NCBI GenBank assembly: GCA_963734295.1
Contig: CAVTGS010000010.1
Span: 118,348 to 182,347 of the forward strand
Length of the DNA stretch: 64,000 bases
Source: JAEUMW01 sp963734295
GTDB lineage: Bacteria > Pseudomonadota > Gammaproteobacteria > Burkholderiales > JAEUMW01
Reading direction: 5' to 3'
How positions within the stretch are numbered: position 1 is the stretch's first letter; every line of letters begins with the position of its first letter. The notes under the pieces are model-generated. The model was not told the origin of the DNA, did not search any database, and saw only the letters and a list, made by a program, of their open reading frames with translations. A program made the position numbers and the translations under genes. Shown piece after piece: positions 9,795-18,305 of the stretch.

Positions 9795-9899
9795 ATGCAG
9801 TCGCAGGACCAAGGCAGGCGCAGGGTGCGGACCGCGCTCATCCTCGTGTCGATCGCACTGGTGTTCTTTCTCAGCGTGTTCGTGCGGCATTGGTCATGA
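9795..9899 (+). CDS. Small membrane protein between coxA and ctaG
   Basis: A 34-residue peptide, basic at the N-terminus ('QGRRRVRTALILVSIALVFF') with one membrane helix. It matches in size, position and shape the 'cytochrome oxidase small assembly protein' found between coxA and ctaG in betaproteobacteria. Its TGA overlaps the ctaG ATG. A GTG at 9777, overlapping the coxA stop, would make it 40 residues. The role is inferred from context only. Confidence 0.6.
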   Translation: MQSQDQGRRRVRTALILVSIALVFFLSVFVRHWS

Positions 9900-10456
9900 G
9901 CGTCGCCGGCGAGAACGTCGTCACCCTGCGCAAGCTCCTGGTGGTTGCCGTCGGCATGTTCGGGTTCGGCTTCCTGCTGGTGCCGTTTTACAAGACCATC
10001 TGCGAGGTGGTTGGGCTTAACCGCGTGGTCCAGCGCGACGAAGTGGCGAACACCCAGGTCGATACCTCGCGCTTCCTGACGATCGAGTTCGATGCCAACG
10101 CTCGCAACGGGCTGCCGTGGACGTTCGCGCCGCTCGAGCGCAGCGTCCGCATCCACCCCGGCGCACTCGCCCAGGTCACATACGAAGTTCGAAACAACGC
10201 GCCGGTGCCGGTGGCGCTGCAGGCGATCCCGAGCTACGGGCCGCAAGCCGCGGCGCAGTATTTCAAGAAGCTCGACTGCTTCTGCTTCAAGCAGCAGGTG
10301 CTCGAGCCGGGCGAGGTGCGGCAGATGCCCGTGGTGTTCGTGATCGATCCGCAGGTGCCTGCGGACATGGGCACGGTGACCCTGAGCTACACGTTCTTCG
10401 AGGTCGAGGGGACGAGCCGCAAGGCGGCGGGTGTGGCAGTCGGCGATCGTGGATAA
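9896..10456 (+). CDS. ctaG: Cytochrome c oxidase assembly protein CtaG/Cox11
   Basis: Cox11 delivers copper to the CuB site of subunit I. The 186-residue protein has one N-terminal membrane anchor, then 'VPFYKTICEVVGLN' and a periplasmic immunoglobulin-like domain with the copper motif 'LDCFCFKQQ' and 'VTLSYTFFEV'. Start ATG 9896 overlaps the previous stop, and its own TAA overlaps the next ATG, so the genes are tightly coupled. Confidence 0.93.
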   Translation: MSVAGENVVTLRKLLVVAVGMFGFGFLLVPFYKTICEVVGLNRVVQRDEVANTQVDTSRFLTIEFDANARNGLPWTFAPLERSVRIHPGALAQVTYEVRNNAPVPVALQAIPSYGPQAAAQYFKKLDCFCFKQQVLEPGEVRQMPVVFVIDPQVPADMGTVTLSYTFFEVEGTSRKAAGVAVGDRG

Positions 10457-10674
10457 TGCCGGAGCCAGGTGCCGAAGCGGACCGGCCGCGGAAGGCGGGG
10501 CCGCTCGTCGCCGCCAAGGCCGTGCTCTGGGCGTTTTTCGGCGTGCGGCGCCGCGGCGATCATGCGCGGGACGTGGTGACGCTGACACCGGCGCAGGTGA
10601 TCGTCACCGGTATCATCGCCGGCGCGCTGTTCGTGTTGAGTCTGGTGCTGCTCGTTAGCTGGGTGACCGGGTAG
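10456..10674 (+). CDS. DUF2970 small membrane protein
   Basis: A 72-residue protein with 'AAKAVLWAFFGVRRRGDH' followed by one C-terminal membrane helix, the pattern of DUF2970 proteins that occur between ctaG and coxC in betaproteobacteria. The ATG overlaps the ctaG TAA (TAATG). Function is not known; an accessory role in oxidase assembly is inferred from position. Confidence 0.7.
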   Translation: MPEPGAEADRPRKAGPLVAAKAVLWAFFGVRRRGDHARDVVTLTPAQVIVTGIIAGALFVLSLVLLVSWVTG

Positions 10675-10701
10675 CCGCCCAAAGCCAAGCCAGGAGTCGA
10701 A

Positions 10702-11574
10702 ATGGGAGAGAACGTTCGGATGGTCACAGAAGCCAGCAACTATTTCGTGCCGGAGCCCTCGCGCTGGCCGATCTTCGGTTCCATTGCCCTGCTGCTCATG
10801 GCGTTCGGTGCAACGCTGTGGATCAACCGCGAGGCCGTGGTCGGTCCCTGGGTGCTCGCCCTCGGCGCGGCGGTGCTCGTCTACATGTTGTTCGGTTGGT
10901 TCGGCACGGTCATTCGGGAGAACCAGAAAGGCGCCTACAACAAGCATGTCGACGGTTCGTTCCGCTGGGGCATGAGCTGGTTCATCTTCTCGGAGGTGAT
11001 GTTCTTCGCGGCCTTCTTCGGCGCGCTCTTCTACATGCGCGTGCTCTCGGTACCCTGGCTCGCAGACTTCGACAACAAGCTCTTGTGGCCGAACTTCAAC
11101 CCCGCCTGGCCGGCGGCAGGCCCGGGGCTCAAGGCGAATTTCACGCCGATGGGCGCGATGGGTATACCGGCCCTCAATACGTTGCTGCTATTGAGCTCGG
11201 CGCTGACGGTGACGTGGGCGCACTGGGGGTTGAAGAAGAACAATCGCGGACAGCTCGTTCTCGGGCTCCTGCTTACCATCGTCCTCGGCCTGACGTTCCT
11301 CGGCTTTCAGGCCTACGAGTACGGTCACGCGTATTCGGCCCTCAACCTGAAGCTCTCCAGCGGCGCCTACGGCTCGACGTTCTTCATGCTCACCGGCTTT
11401 CATGGCCTGCACGTCACGCTCGGCACGATCATGTTGATCGTGATCTTCTTCCGGGCGGTCGCGGGCCACTTCACCCCGGAGCGTCACTTCGGCTTCGAGG
11501 CGGTGTCGTGGTACTGGCATTTCGTCGATTACGTCTGGATTCTGCTTTTCATCTTCGTGTATTGGCTCGTCTGA
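10702..11574 (+). CDS. coxC: Cytochrome c oxidase subunit III
   Basis: This seven-helix subunit stabilises the oxidase and its proton path. It has 290 residues with 'SFRWGMSWFIFSEVMFFAAF', 'ALNTLLLLSSALTVTWAH', 'FLGFQAYEY', and 'LTGFHGLHVTLGT' near the C-terminus, all family signatures. GTG/ATG choices exist; ATG 10702 follows CAGGAG, and ATG 10720 is an alternative. A strong terminator follows, so the coxBA-ctaG-coxC unit probably ends here. Confidence 0.94.
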   Translation: MGENVRMVTEASNYFVPEPSRWPIFGSIALLLMAFGATLWINREAVVGPWVLALGAAVLVYMLFGWFGTVIRENQKGAYNKHVDGSFRWGMSWFIFSEVMFFAAFFGALFYMRVLSVPWLADFDNKLLWPNFNPAWPAAGPGLKANFTPMGAMGIPALNTLLLLSSALTVTWAHWGLKKNNRGQLVLGLLLTIVLGLTFLGFQAYEYGHAYSALNLKLSSGAYGSTFFMLTGFHGLHVTLGTIMLIVIFFRAVAGHFTPERHFGFEAVSWYWHFVDYVWILLFIFVYWLV

Positions 11575-11626
11575 CCGAGCACGGGAATAACAGGAGGAGG
11601 ATCCTCTCGCGAGAGGGGAAGACATC

Positions 11627-11663
11627 GACGCCGCACCGTATTCGAGGTGCGGCGTCCTTTTTT
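11627..11663. terminator. Intrinsic terminator after coxC, bidirectional
   Basis: A perfect 11-bp stem (gacgccgcacc / ggtgcggcgtc) with an 8-base loop is followed by six T on the plus strand. It stops transcription from the cox genes and can also serve the convergent small gene at 11686. A second small palindrome (cctctcgcgagagg) lies just upstream at 11603-11616. Confidence 0.88.
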
Positions 11664-11685
11664 GCGGTGAGGAAAGAGGCCCGGA

Positions 11686-11886
11686 TCAGAGACCGGTCCT
11701 GGGAATGAAGCCGAGATAGTAGCCCGCCACGAGCAGGGCGAAGAGCGCGACCGAGAGCCCGACCCGCCACGTGAGCGCCTTGACGGTGCGGTCGGATGAA
11801 CCCTTGTCCTTGACGAGATAGTAGAGGCCCGAGGCGAGGCTCACCAGTATCAGGACCATGAGCAGCAGAACGATGATCTTGACCAC
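11686..11886 (-). CDS. Twin transmembrane protein (DUF2909)
   Basis: A 66-residue protein with two helices ('IIVLLLMVLILVSLASGLYY' and 'VGLSVALFALLVAGYYLG') joined by a short charged loop, the pattern of DUF2909 found beside SURF1 in betaproteobacteria. The start is GTG 11886, chosen because AAGGAGG lies 6 bases upstream. It is divergent from surf1. Function is unknown; an oxidase-related role is inferred from its place. Confidence 0.75.
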   Translation of the reverse strand: MVKIIVLLLMVLILVSLASGLYYLVKDKGSSDRTVKALTWRVGLSVALFALLVAGYYLGFIPRTGL

Positions 11887-11942
11887 GGGGTCCCTCCTTG
11901 GCTGCGAGTCTAGCGGATGAAGCCGGCGCTCGCCATCGCCCG

Positions 11943-12665
11943 ATGAGTTCGCCGCGGCGTTTCCGCCAGGGTGTCGTGCCGTCCATCGCGGCGGCACTCG
12001 GCCTTGCGGTCACGGTGGCGGCCGGCGTCTGGCAGATGACGCGCGCGGAGGAGAAGGCGCGCCGCCAGGAGCAGCTCGAAGCGCTGCGGCGCGAGCCGCC
12101 TGTGTCGGTCCCGGCGTCCGCCATCGCCGAGAGCGATTTCCTGTACCGCCGGGTCCGGGTCGAGGGATCCTTCGTCCCCGCGCGGGCGGTCTATCTCGAC
12201 AACCGGCTGCGGCGCGGCGTGCCCGGCTTCGAGATCGTGACGCCGCTTCGCATCGGCGACAGCGAGCGCTACGTGGCGGTAAACCGCGGCTGGATCGCCG
12301 GCGCACCGCGGCGGGACACCCTGCCCGAGGTGAGAACGCCGGCGGGTCGGGTGACTGTGGAGGGCACCGTGGTGCCGGCGCAGCGGGTCTACCAGTTCGA
12401 GCACGCCGGCCCGGAAGGACCGGTGTGGCTGAGCTTCAGCGTGGACCGGATGCGGCAGGAAAGCGGCCTCGATCTGCAGCCGCTCCTGGTGCAGCAGGAA
12501 AGCGCGCAGGACGACGGTCTGGAGCGCACGTGGCAGCGACCCGACTCCGGGCGCGACAAGCATCTCGCCTACGCGTTCCAGTGGTTCGCGCTCGCCGCCG
12601 CGATCGTGGCGAGCTACGTCCTCCTTGGATTTCGGCGTCGATCGGGCGGGCATGAACCGACGTAG
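11943..12665 (+). CDS. SURF1 family cytochrome oxidase assembly protein
   Basis: SURF1 proteins help insert heme a into the oxidase. The 240-residue protein has the expected helix at each end (after 'FRQGVVPSIAAALGLAVT' and in 'FQWFALAAAIVASYVLLG'), with family motifs 'YLDNRLRRGVPGFEIVTPL', 'VAVNRGWI' and 'HLAYAFQWFALA'. ATG 11943 is preferred since it starts right before the first helix. The end overlaps the next gene by 14 bases. Confidence 0.9.
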   Translation: MSSPRRFRQGVVPSIAAALGLAVTVAAGVWQMTRAEEKARRQEQLEALRREPPVSVPASAIAESDFLYRRVRVEGSFVPARAVYLDNRLRRGVPGFEIVTPLRIGDSERYVAVNRGWIAGAPRRDTLPEVRTPAGRVTVEGTVVPAQRVYQFEHAGPEGPVWLSFSVDRMRQESGLDLQPLLVQQESAQDDGLERTWQRPDSGRDKHLAYAFQWFALAAAIVASYVLLGFRRRSGGHEPT

Positions 12666-13206
12666 CCTCGTCCTGGTGGCGCTCGTGTGCACGTTGCCGG
12701 TCGCGGCGTCGTACTTCCTGTTCTATGTGTGGAAGCCTGCCGGCGCCACGAACTACGGTGAGCTCCTGAAGGTGAAGCCACTGCCGGACGCTGCGCTGCG
12801 GACGCTGGACGGTTCGCCGTTCTCCCTATCTGACGTGCGCGCGAAATGGGTCATGCTCGCGGTGGACCGGGGAGCGTGCGACCCGGCCTGCCGCGAGAAG
12901 CTCTTCAAGATCCGCCAGATCCGTCTGATGCAGGGCAAGGACATGGACCGCATCGAGCGGGTCTGGCTCATCGCCGACGGCGCCGCGCCGGACCCGGCGC
13001 TCGCCCGGCTGCATGAGGGGGCGTGGCTGGTCGATGCCCGCGGAGCCGACCTTGGCGCCCTCTTGCCTGGTGAGGACCGGCCCCAGGACTTCATCTACCT
13101 GATCGATCCCCTCGGCAATCTCATGATGCGCTACCCGCGGGACGCCGATCCGAACGGGATGAAGAAGGATTTCGTGCGGCTGCTGAAGGTGTCGCGTATC
13201 GGCTGA
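12652..13206 (+). CDS. Membrane-anchored thioredoxin-fold-like oxidase assembly protein
   Basis: A 184-residue protein with an N-terminal helix ('LVLVALVCTLPVAASYFLFY') and a periplasmic domain that looks like a degenerate SCO/thioredoxin fold: 'WVMLAVDRGACDPACREKL' with a CX3C pair, and 'PQDFIYLIDPLGNLMMRYP' near the end. This type of gene regularly follows surf1 in betaproteobacteria. A heme A synthase gene usually comes next, but here ctaB follows directly. The exact role is unknown. Confidence 0.7.
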   Translation: MNRRSLVLVALVCTLPVAASYFLFYVWKPAGATNYGELLKVKPLPDAALRTLDGSPFSLSDVRAKWVMLAVDRGACDPACREKLFKIRQIRLMQGKDMDRIERVWLIADGAAPDPALARLHEGAWLVDARGADLGALLPGEDRPQDFIYLIDPLGNLMMRYPRDADPNGMKKDFVRLLKVSRIG

Positions 13207-13251
13207 GCGATCGGCGCGAGCGATGAGGCCGTTGTTCGTGGCAGAGCGGCG

Positions 13252-14193
13252 ATGCTACACTCGAAAAGTTTTTTCATCCGTCCAGCCCAGTTCATGTCAC
13301 CCGCTGCAGCCAGCGCGCGCCGAGCGCCGAGCGTCGCTCACCAATTCTTCCAGCTCACGAAGCCGCGTGTGGTTTCGCTCATCGTCTTCACGGCGGTGAT
13401 CGGGATGTTCCTCGCCGTGCCGGGCATGGTGCCGGTCGACGCCCTCGTTTTCGGCACCGTGGGTATCGCCTTGGTCGCGGGTGCGGCCGCCGCCGTCAAC
13501 TGTCTCGTCGAGCAGAGGATCGACGCGGTCATGGCGCGCACGCGCGCGCGACCGCTGCCGCGCGGGGTCCTGACCTCGGCGCAAACGCTCGTCTTCGCCG
13601 GGTTCGTCGGCGGGGTCGGAATGTGGCTGCTGTACCGGCTGGTGAATCCGCTCACGATGTGGCTGACACTCGCGACGTTCATCGGCTACGCGATCGTCTA
13701 CACCGTGGTGCTGAAGCCGCTCACACCGCAGAACATCGTGATCGGCGGCGCCTCCGGCGCGATGCCCCCGGTGCTCGGCTGGGCCGCCGTCACGGGCGAG
13801 GTCTCGCAGGATGCGCTGCTGCTCTTCCTCATCATCTTCGCGTGGACGCCGCCGCACTTCTGGGCGCTCGCGCTCTACCGCAAGCACGAGTACGCGAAAG
13901 CGGGCGTGCCCATGCTGCCCGTTACCCATGGCGACAAGTACACGCGGCTGCACGTGCTGCTCTACACGGTGATACTGGTGGTGGTGAGCATGCTCCCTTT
14001 CGTCACGCGCATGAGCGGTTTTCTCTATCTCGGGTCGGCGCTGATACTGGGGGCGATTTTCCTCTGGTACGCGGCGCGCGTGTACCTCGCCTACACGGAC
14101 CACGTCGCGCACTCGACCTTCCGCTACTCGATCGCCTATCTCTCTGCGCTGTTCGCCGCATTGCTGGTCGATCATTACTTCCGCATCGGCTAG
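13252..14193 (+). CDS. ctaB: Protoheme IX farnesyltransferase (heme O synthase)
   Basis: It attaches the farnesyl tail to heme b to make heme O, the precursor of heme A. It is a UbiA-type prenyltransferase with about nine helices; the prenyl diphosphate site is 'NCLVEQRIDAVMARTRARPLP', and 'IFAWTPPHFWALAL' and 'VTHGDKYTRLHVLLYT' are family motifs. ATG 13252 gives 313 residues; ATG 13294 (299 residues) is equally possible because neither has a good ribosome site. Confidence 0.92.
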   Translation: MLHSKSFFIRPAQFMSPAAASARRAPSVAHQFFQLTKPRVVSLIVFTAVIGMFLAVPGMVPVDALVFGTVGIALVAGAAAAVNCLVEQRIDAVMARTRARPLPRGVLTSAQTLVFAGFVGGVGMWLLYRLVNPLTMWLTLATFIGYAIVYTVVLKPLTPQNIVIGGASGAMPPVLGWAAVTGEVSQDALLLFLIIFAWTPPHFWALALYRKHEYAKAGVPMLPVTHGDKYTRLHVLLYTVILVVVSMLPFVTRMSGFLYLGSALILGAIFLWYAARVYLAYTDHVAHSTFRYSIAYLSALFAALLVDHYFRIG

Positions 14194-14213
14194 CCTCCGA
14201 AGCCAGGGGCACG

Positions 14214-14816
14214 ATGCCGATCGTCCATCTGCGCACTTTAGTGTTGCTGCTCGCCGTGGCGGTGCTCGCCGCGTGCAGCGAGAGTCCGAAGCCGCCCGCG
14301 TTCAAGACCACCGACATCTCCGGCGCCGACTTCGGGAAGGGTTTCGACCTGCTCGACGCTTCGGGCAAGCCAACGACCCTGACGGACTTCAAGGGCAAGG
14401 TGGTCGTGCTCTTCTTCGGTTTCACCCACTGCCCCGACGTGTGCCCCGGGACGCTCGCGGAGCTCGCGCTCGTCAAGAAGCAGCTCGGGGCGGACGGCGA
14501 CCGGATGCAGGTAGTGTTCGTGACGCTCGACCCGGAGCGTGATCGACCGGAGATCCTGAAGGAGTATGTCCCGGCCTTCGATCCGAGTTTCGTCGGACTC
14601 TACGGCGATCCCGCGGCGATCGCCCGCACCGCGAAGGAGTTCAAGGTCTTCTACAAGAAGGTGCCGGGGACGGCGCCCGATACCTACTCGCTGGATCACA
14701 CCGCGGCGGCCTTCGTGTTCGATCCACAGGGGCGTCTGCGGCTCTTCGCGGGCTACGGGCAGGGTCCCGAGGCGCTCGCCCACGACATCAGGCTGTTGTT
14801 GAAGGAGCCGGGCTGA
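14214..14816 (+). CDS. SCO1/SenC family copper chaperone lipoprotein
   Basis: SCO proteins supply copper to the CuA site. The 200-residue protein has a lipoprotein signal ('VLLLAVAVLAAC', lipid Cys about residue 21), then a thioredoxin fold with the copper-binding 'FGFTHCPDVCPGTL' and the distal histidine in 'YSLDHTAAAFVFDP'. It starts 20 bases after ctaB and is probably in its operon. Confidence 0.92.
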   Translation: MPIVHLRTLVLLLAVAVLAACSESPKPPAFKTTDISGADFGKGFDLLDASGKPTTLTDFKGKVVVLFFGFTHCPDVCPGTLAELALVKKQLGADGDRMQVVFVTLDPERDRPEILKEYVPAFDPSFVGLYGDPAAIARTAKEFKVFYKKVPGTAPDTYSLDHTAAAFVFDPQGRLRLFAGYGQGPEALAHDIRLLLKEPG

Positions 14817-14837
14817 CCGTTGTCTCGGGGCGGGAAC

Positions 14838-14875
14838 AAAAAAGCCCGGCGATCGACGCGAGACTTTGCCGCCGG
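14838..14875 (-). terminator. Possible terminator of rpoH
   Basis: On the minus strand a 6-bp stem (CCGGCG / CGCCGG) with a long loop of about 18 bases ends near a run of six T, just downstream of the rpoH stop. The long loop makes it only a fair candidate. Confidence 0.4.
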
Positions 14876-14888
14876 AACCGTGGAGTCG

Positions 14889-15743
14889 TCAGGGCGACGG
14901 CGCCATCAGCGCCTTCATCTTCTGCATCGCCTTTTGCTCGATCTGCCGGATGCGCTCGGCGGACACACCGAATTCCGCGGCGAGGTCGTGCAGGGTCGCT
15001 GAGTCTTCCTCGGTCAGCCAGCGTGCCTCGATGATGCGCCGGCTGCGCGGGTCCAGATTGTCCAGTGCGCGCTCCAGGCCCTGCTCGCGGAGCCGCTCGG
15101 TTTCTTCGTGCTCGAGAATCCTGCCGGGCTCCAGCTCGGGATTCGTGAGATACGAGATGGGCGCGAAGCCGTCCTCGTCGTCGTCACCATGTGGCTCGAG
15201 CGCGATGTCCTGCCCGGTGAGCCGCGTCTCCATTTCGAAGACCTCTTCCGGCTTGACGCCGAGCTGCTTCGCCATCGCGGTCGCTTCCGTCGCGCCGAGG
15301 GCGCTGCTGCCCTGTTTCATGCTGCGCAGGTTGAAGAAGAGCTTGCGCTGCGCCTTGGTGGTGGCGACTTTGACGATGCGCCAGTTGCGCAGGATGAACT
15401 CGTGCATCTCGGCTCTGATCCAGTGCACCGCGAACGACACCAGTCGGAAGCCGCGCTCCGGATCGAAGCGCTTCACCGCCTTCATGAGGCCGATGTTGCC
15501 TTCCTGAATGAGGTCCGCCTGCGGCAATCCGTAGCCGTGATAGCCGCGCGCAATCGCCACCACTACCCGCAGGTGCGACAGCACCAGCTCGCGCGCGGCT
15601 TCGAGGTCGTTCTCCCGCTTGAAGCGCCAAGCGAGCTCCGACTCCCGGTCCGGGGAGAGGATGGGGAAGCGGTTCACGCTCTGAATGTACGCATCCAGAC
15701 TCGCGACCGGCGACGGCAGGGCAAATGCAACGGCAGTAGTCAT
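14889..15743 (-). CDS. rpoH: Heat-shock sigma factor RpoH (sigma-32)
   Basis: This 284-residue sigma-70 family protein directs RNA polymerase to heat-shock promoters. Region 2 reads 'ADLIQEGNIGLMKAVKRFDPERGFRLVSFAVHWIRAEM', shown here for its position only at residues about 77-115. The sigma-32-specific RpoH box 'QRKLFFNLR' is present near residue 131, and region 4 has 'DLAAEFGVSAERIRQIE'. ATG 15743 has AGGAGGA upstream. It is convergent with the SCO gene. Confidence 0.95.
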   Translation of the reverse strand: MTTAVAFALPSPVASLDAYIQSVNRFPILSPDRESELAWRFKRENDLEAARELVLSHLRVVVAIARGYHGYGLPQADLIQEGNIGLMKAVKRFDPERGFRLVSFAVHWIRAEMHEFILRNWRIVKVATTKAQRKLFFNLRSMKQGSSALGATEATAMAKQLGVKPEEVFEMETRLTGQDIALEPHGDDDEDGFAPISYLTNPELEPGRILEHEETERLREQGLERALDNLDPRSRRIIEARWLTEEDSATLHDLAAEFGVSAERIRQIEQKAMQKMKALMAPSP

Positions 15744-15768
15744 CGGGTCAACTGTCCTCCTAATTGGG

Positions 15769-15798
15769 ATTCTAGCAGTCGCGGAATTTGAGTGCCAA
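15769..15798 (-). promoter_or_regulatory. Possible sigma-70 promoter of rpoH
   Basis: On the minus strand TTGGCA and TAGAAT are separated by 18 bases, about 25 bases from the rpoH ATG. The untranslated leader would be short but would still include the AGGAGGA site. Pattern match only. Confidence 0.45.
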
Positions 15799-15845
15799 GC
15801 CGGGCGTTAGTTTCCTCGCGCGGCGAGGGGTACGATTCCGGCGTC

Positions 15846-16781
15846 TCAATCGAACAGCGCGTCGACGAACTCCTCGGCGTCGAACGCGCGCAGATCATCG
15901 ATCTGCTCACCCACCCCCACGAAGCGGATGGGAATCGGGTTCTGCCTGGCGATCGCCGCGATAGAGCCGCCCTTGGCGGTCCCGTCGAGCTTGGTCAGCA
16001 CGATGCCGGTCACGCCGAGCGCGTCGTCGAATGCACGTACCTGCGCCACCGCGTTCTGACCCGTGTTCGCGTCCACCACCAGGATCACCTCGTGCGGCGC
16101 CCCGGCGGCCGCCTTCTGTGCCACCCGCTTCACTTTCTTGATCTCTTCCATCAGGTGCAGCTGGGTGGGCAGCCGGCCGGCCGTATCCGCGATCAGCACG
16201 TCGATGCCGCGCGCTCTGGCCGACTGGATGGCATCGAAGATCACGGCCGCCGCGTCGCCGGACTCCTGTGAGATCACCGGGACACCGTTCCGATCGCCCC
16301 AGATCTTGAGCTGCTCGCGCGCCGCAGCGCGAAAGGTGTCGCCGGCGGCCAGCATCACCGAGTGTCCTTCGTTCTGGAAATGCTTGGCGAGCTTGCCGAT
16401 CGTGGTGGTCTTGCCGCTGCCGTTCACCCCCGCCACCATGACCACGAACGGTTTCGCGTCGTCGACCTCGAGCGCCACCGCGAGCGGTTGCAAGAGCTCG
16501 AGCAGCGCGGACTTGAGCGCGAGGCGCACGTCCTCGGGTGCGCCGAGCTTCTTCCGTCGCACCTCGGCGCGCACTTCCTGCAGCAGATGCTCGGTTGCGG
16601 GTACCCCGACATCGCAAGTGATGAGCACAGTCTCGAGATCCTCGTAGAGCGATTCGTCGACCTGGGTGTGGCGGTTAAAGAGGCCTGTCAGCTCGCGCCC
16701 CATCCGTTCGCGCGTGCGCGTGAGCCCCTGCTTGAGGCGGTTGGCCCAGCCTTCCTTCGCGGACTTGAGGAAACTTCGCAT
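15846..16781 (-). CDS. ftsY: Signal recognition particle receptor FtsY
   Basis: FtsY is the SRP receptor GTPase that docks ribosomes at the membrane. With ATG 16781 ('MRSFLKSAKEGW') it has 311 residues: N domain, then G domain with 'GVNGSGKTTTIGKLAKHF', 'LAAGDTFRAAAREQL', 'IADTAGRLPTQ' and 'TKLDGTAKGG'. The acidic A domain of longer FtsY proteins is nearly absent, as is common. The frame is open upstream, but that stretch is not like FtsY. Confidence 0.94.
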   Translation of the reverse strand: MRSFLKSAKEGWANRLKQGLTRTRERMGRELTGLFNRHTQVDESLYEDLETVLITCDVGVPATEHLLQEVRAEVRRKKLGAPEDVRLALKSALLELLQPLAVALEVDDAKPFVVMVAGVNGSGKTTTIGKLAKHFQNEGHSVMLAAGDTFRAAAREQLKIWGDRNGVPVISQESGDAAAVIFDAIQSARARGIDVLIADTAGRLPTQLHLMEEIKKVKRVAQKAAAGAPHEVILVVDANTGQNAVAQVRAFDDALGVTGIVLTKLDGTAKGGSIAAIARQNPIPIRFVGVGEQIDDLRAFDAEEFVDALFD

Positions 16782-16910
16782 GGGGGGGCGTGTCAGAAGG
16801 TCGCCGTAAACGGCAGGCCGCAATTCTAGTCGGAATGCCCCTCCCGGACCACATAGCCGGCGCACAGCTAGCGCCGTCCCCAGCGGTCCGACACCCAAGG
16901 AGATTTTTTC

Positions 16911-18305
16911 TTGATCGCTTGCTTACTACGCTGCCGCGCCGGCGGTGCCGCGCTCGCCGCCGCCATTGCGCTTCTTTCCACCCCCGCCTTCGGCGCTGCG
17001 AAGACGAGTGAAACCGTTCTGTCGAATGGCCTGCGCGTCGTCGTGAAGGAAGACAGCCGTGCCCCGGTGGTCGTGTCCATGGTCTGGTACCGGGCTGGCA
17101 GCATCGACGAGGTGAATGGCAAGACCGGTGTCGCCCATGTCCTGGAGCACATGATGTTCAAGGGCACGAAGGACGTTCCGGCGGGCGAATTCAACAAGCT
17201 GGTGGCGGCGGCGGGCGGCCGCGACAATGCCTTCACCAACCGCGACTACACGGCCTACTTCGAGCAGGTGCAAAAATCCGAGCTACCGCTCATGTTGCGG
17301 CTCGAGGCCGACCGGATGGCGAACCTCAACCTGACCGACGAAGAATTCGCGAAGGAGATCAAGGTCGTGATGGAGGAGCGGCGGCTGCGCACCGACGACA
17401 AGGCGCGGGCGCTCCTGTTCGAGCAGCTGCTGGCGACGACCTACACCGCGCATCCGTATCGCACGCCCGTGATCGGCTGGATGAACGACCTCGAGAACAT
17501 GAAGGCGGAGGACGCGCGCGAGTGGTATCGGGACTGGTATGCCCCGAACAACGCGACGCTCGTCGTCGTCGGCGACGTGCAGGCACCGGAGGTTTTCAAG
17601 CTGGCGGAGCAGTATTTCGGCCGGATCAAGTCCCGGCCGTTGCCCCCGCGCAAACCGCAGGACGAGCCCGTCCAGAAGGGCGAGCGGCGCATCACGGTGA
17701 AGGCGCCGGCGGAATTGCCGCATCTCGTGATGGCCTACCACGTCCCCAAGGTCCGGGACGTCGAGCAGGATTGGGAGCCGTATGCGCTCGACGTGCTCGA
17801 CGCCATCCTCGACGGCCACGAGGCCGCCCGGCTCACGCGATCGCTGGTTCGAGAAGCACGGGTCGCCACCAGCGTGGGGTCGAGCTACGACAGCGTCGCG
17901 CGTGGCCCCACGTTGTTCCTGCTCGAAGGTACGCCCGCCGACGGCAAGACCGTGCAGGATCTCGAGGCCGCGCTGCGCCAGGAGATCCGGAACGTGGCCG
18001 ACAACGGCGTGAGCGAGGAAGAGCTCGCGCGCGTCAAGGCCCAGGTCATCGCCGGCGAAGTGTTCCAGCGCGACTCCATGTTCTACCAGGCCATGCAGAT
18101 CGGTTCGCTCGAAACCGCGGGGCTGCCGCACCGGTCGCTCGACGTGCAGATCGAGAAGCTCAAGGCGGTTACCGCCGCCCAGGTGCAGGAGGTGGCGAGA
18201 AAGTATTTCCGCGACGACGTGCTAACCGTCGCGGTACTCGACCCGCAGCCCCTCGACGGCACTAAGCGGGTCTCGCAGGTGAAGGGGGTGCGCCATGCGG
18301 AATAG
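16911..18305 (+). CDS. M16 family zinc peptidase, catalytic subunit
   Basis: A 464-residue periplasmic protein with a signal peptide ('AALAAAIALLSTPAFGA'). The inverted zinc motif HxxEH is present as 'GVAHVLEHMMFKGT' near residue 80, with the third ligand expected in 'KVVMEERRLRTDD'. TTG 16911 is the likely start; AAGGAG lies 8 bases upstream. The next gene, overlapping by 11 bases, is a paralogue without the zinc motif, and such pairs work as heterodimers in the M16B family. The substrate is unknown. Confidence 0.87.
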   Translation: MIACLLRCRAGGAALAAAIALLSTPAFGAAKTSETVLSNGLRVVVKEDSRAPVVVSMVWYRAGSIDEVNGKTGVAHVLEHMMFKGTKDVPAGEFNKLVAAAGGRDNAFTNRDYTAYFEQVQKSELPLMLRLEADRMANLNLTDEEFAKEIKVVMEERRLRTDDKARALLFEQLLATTYTAHPYRTPVIGWMNDLENMKAEDAREWYRDWYAPNNATLVVVGDVQAPEVFKLAEQYFGRIKSRPLPPRKPQDEPVQKGERRITVKAPAELPHLVMAYHVPKVRDVEQDWEPYALDVLDAILDGHEAARLTRSLVREARVATSVGSSYDSVARGPTLFLLEGTPADGKTVQDLEAALRQEIRNVADNGVSEEELARVKAQVIAGEVFQRDSMFYQAMQIGSLETAGLPHRSLDVQIEKLKAVTAAQVQEVARKYFRDDVLTVAVLDPQPLDGTKRVSQVKGVRHAE

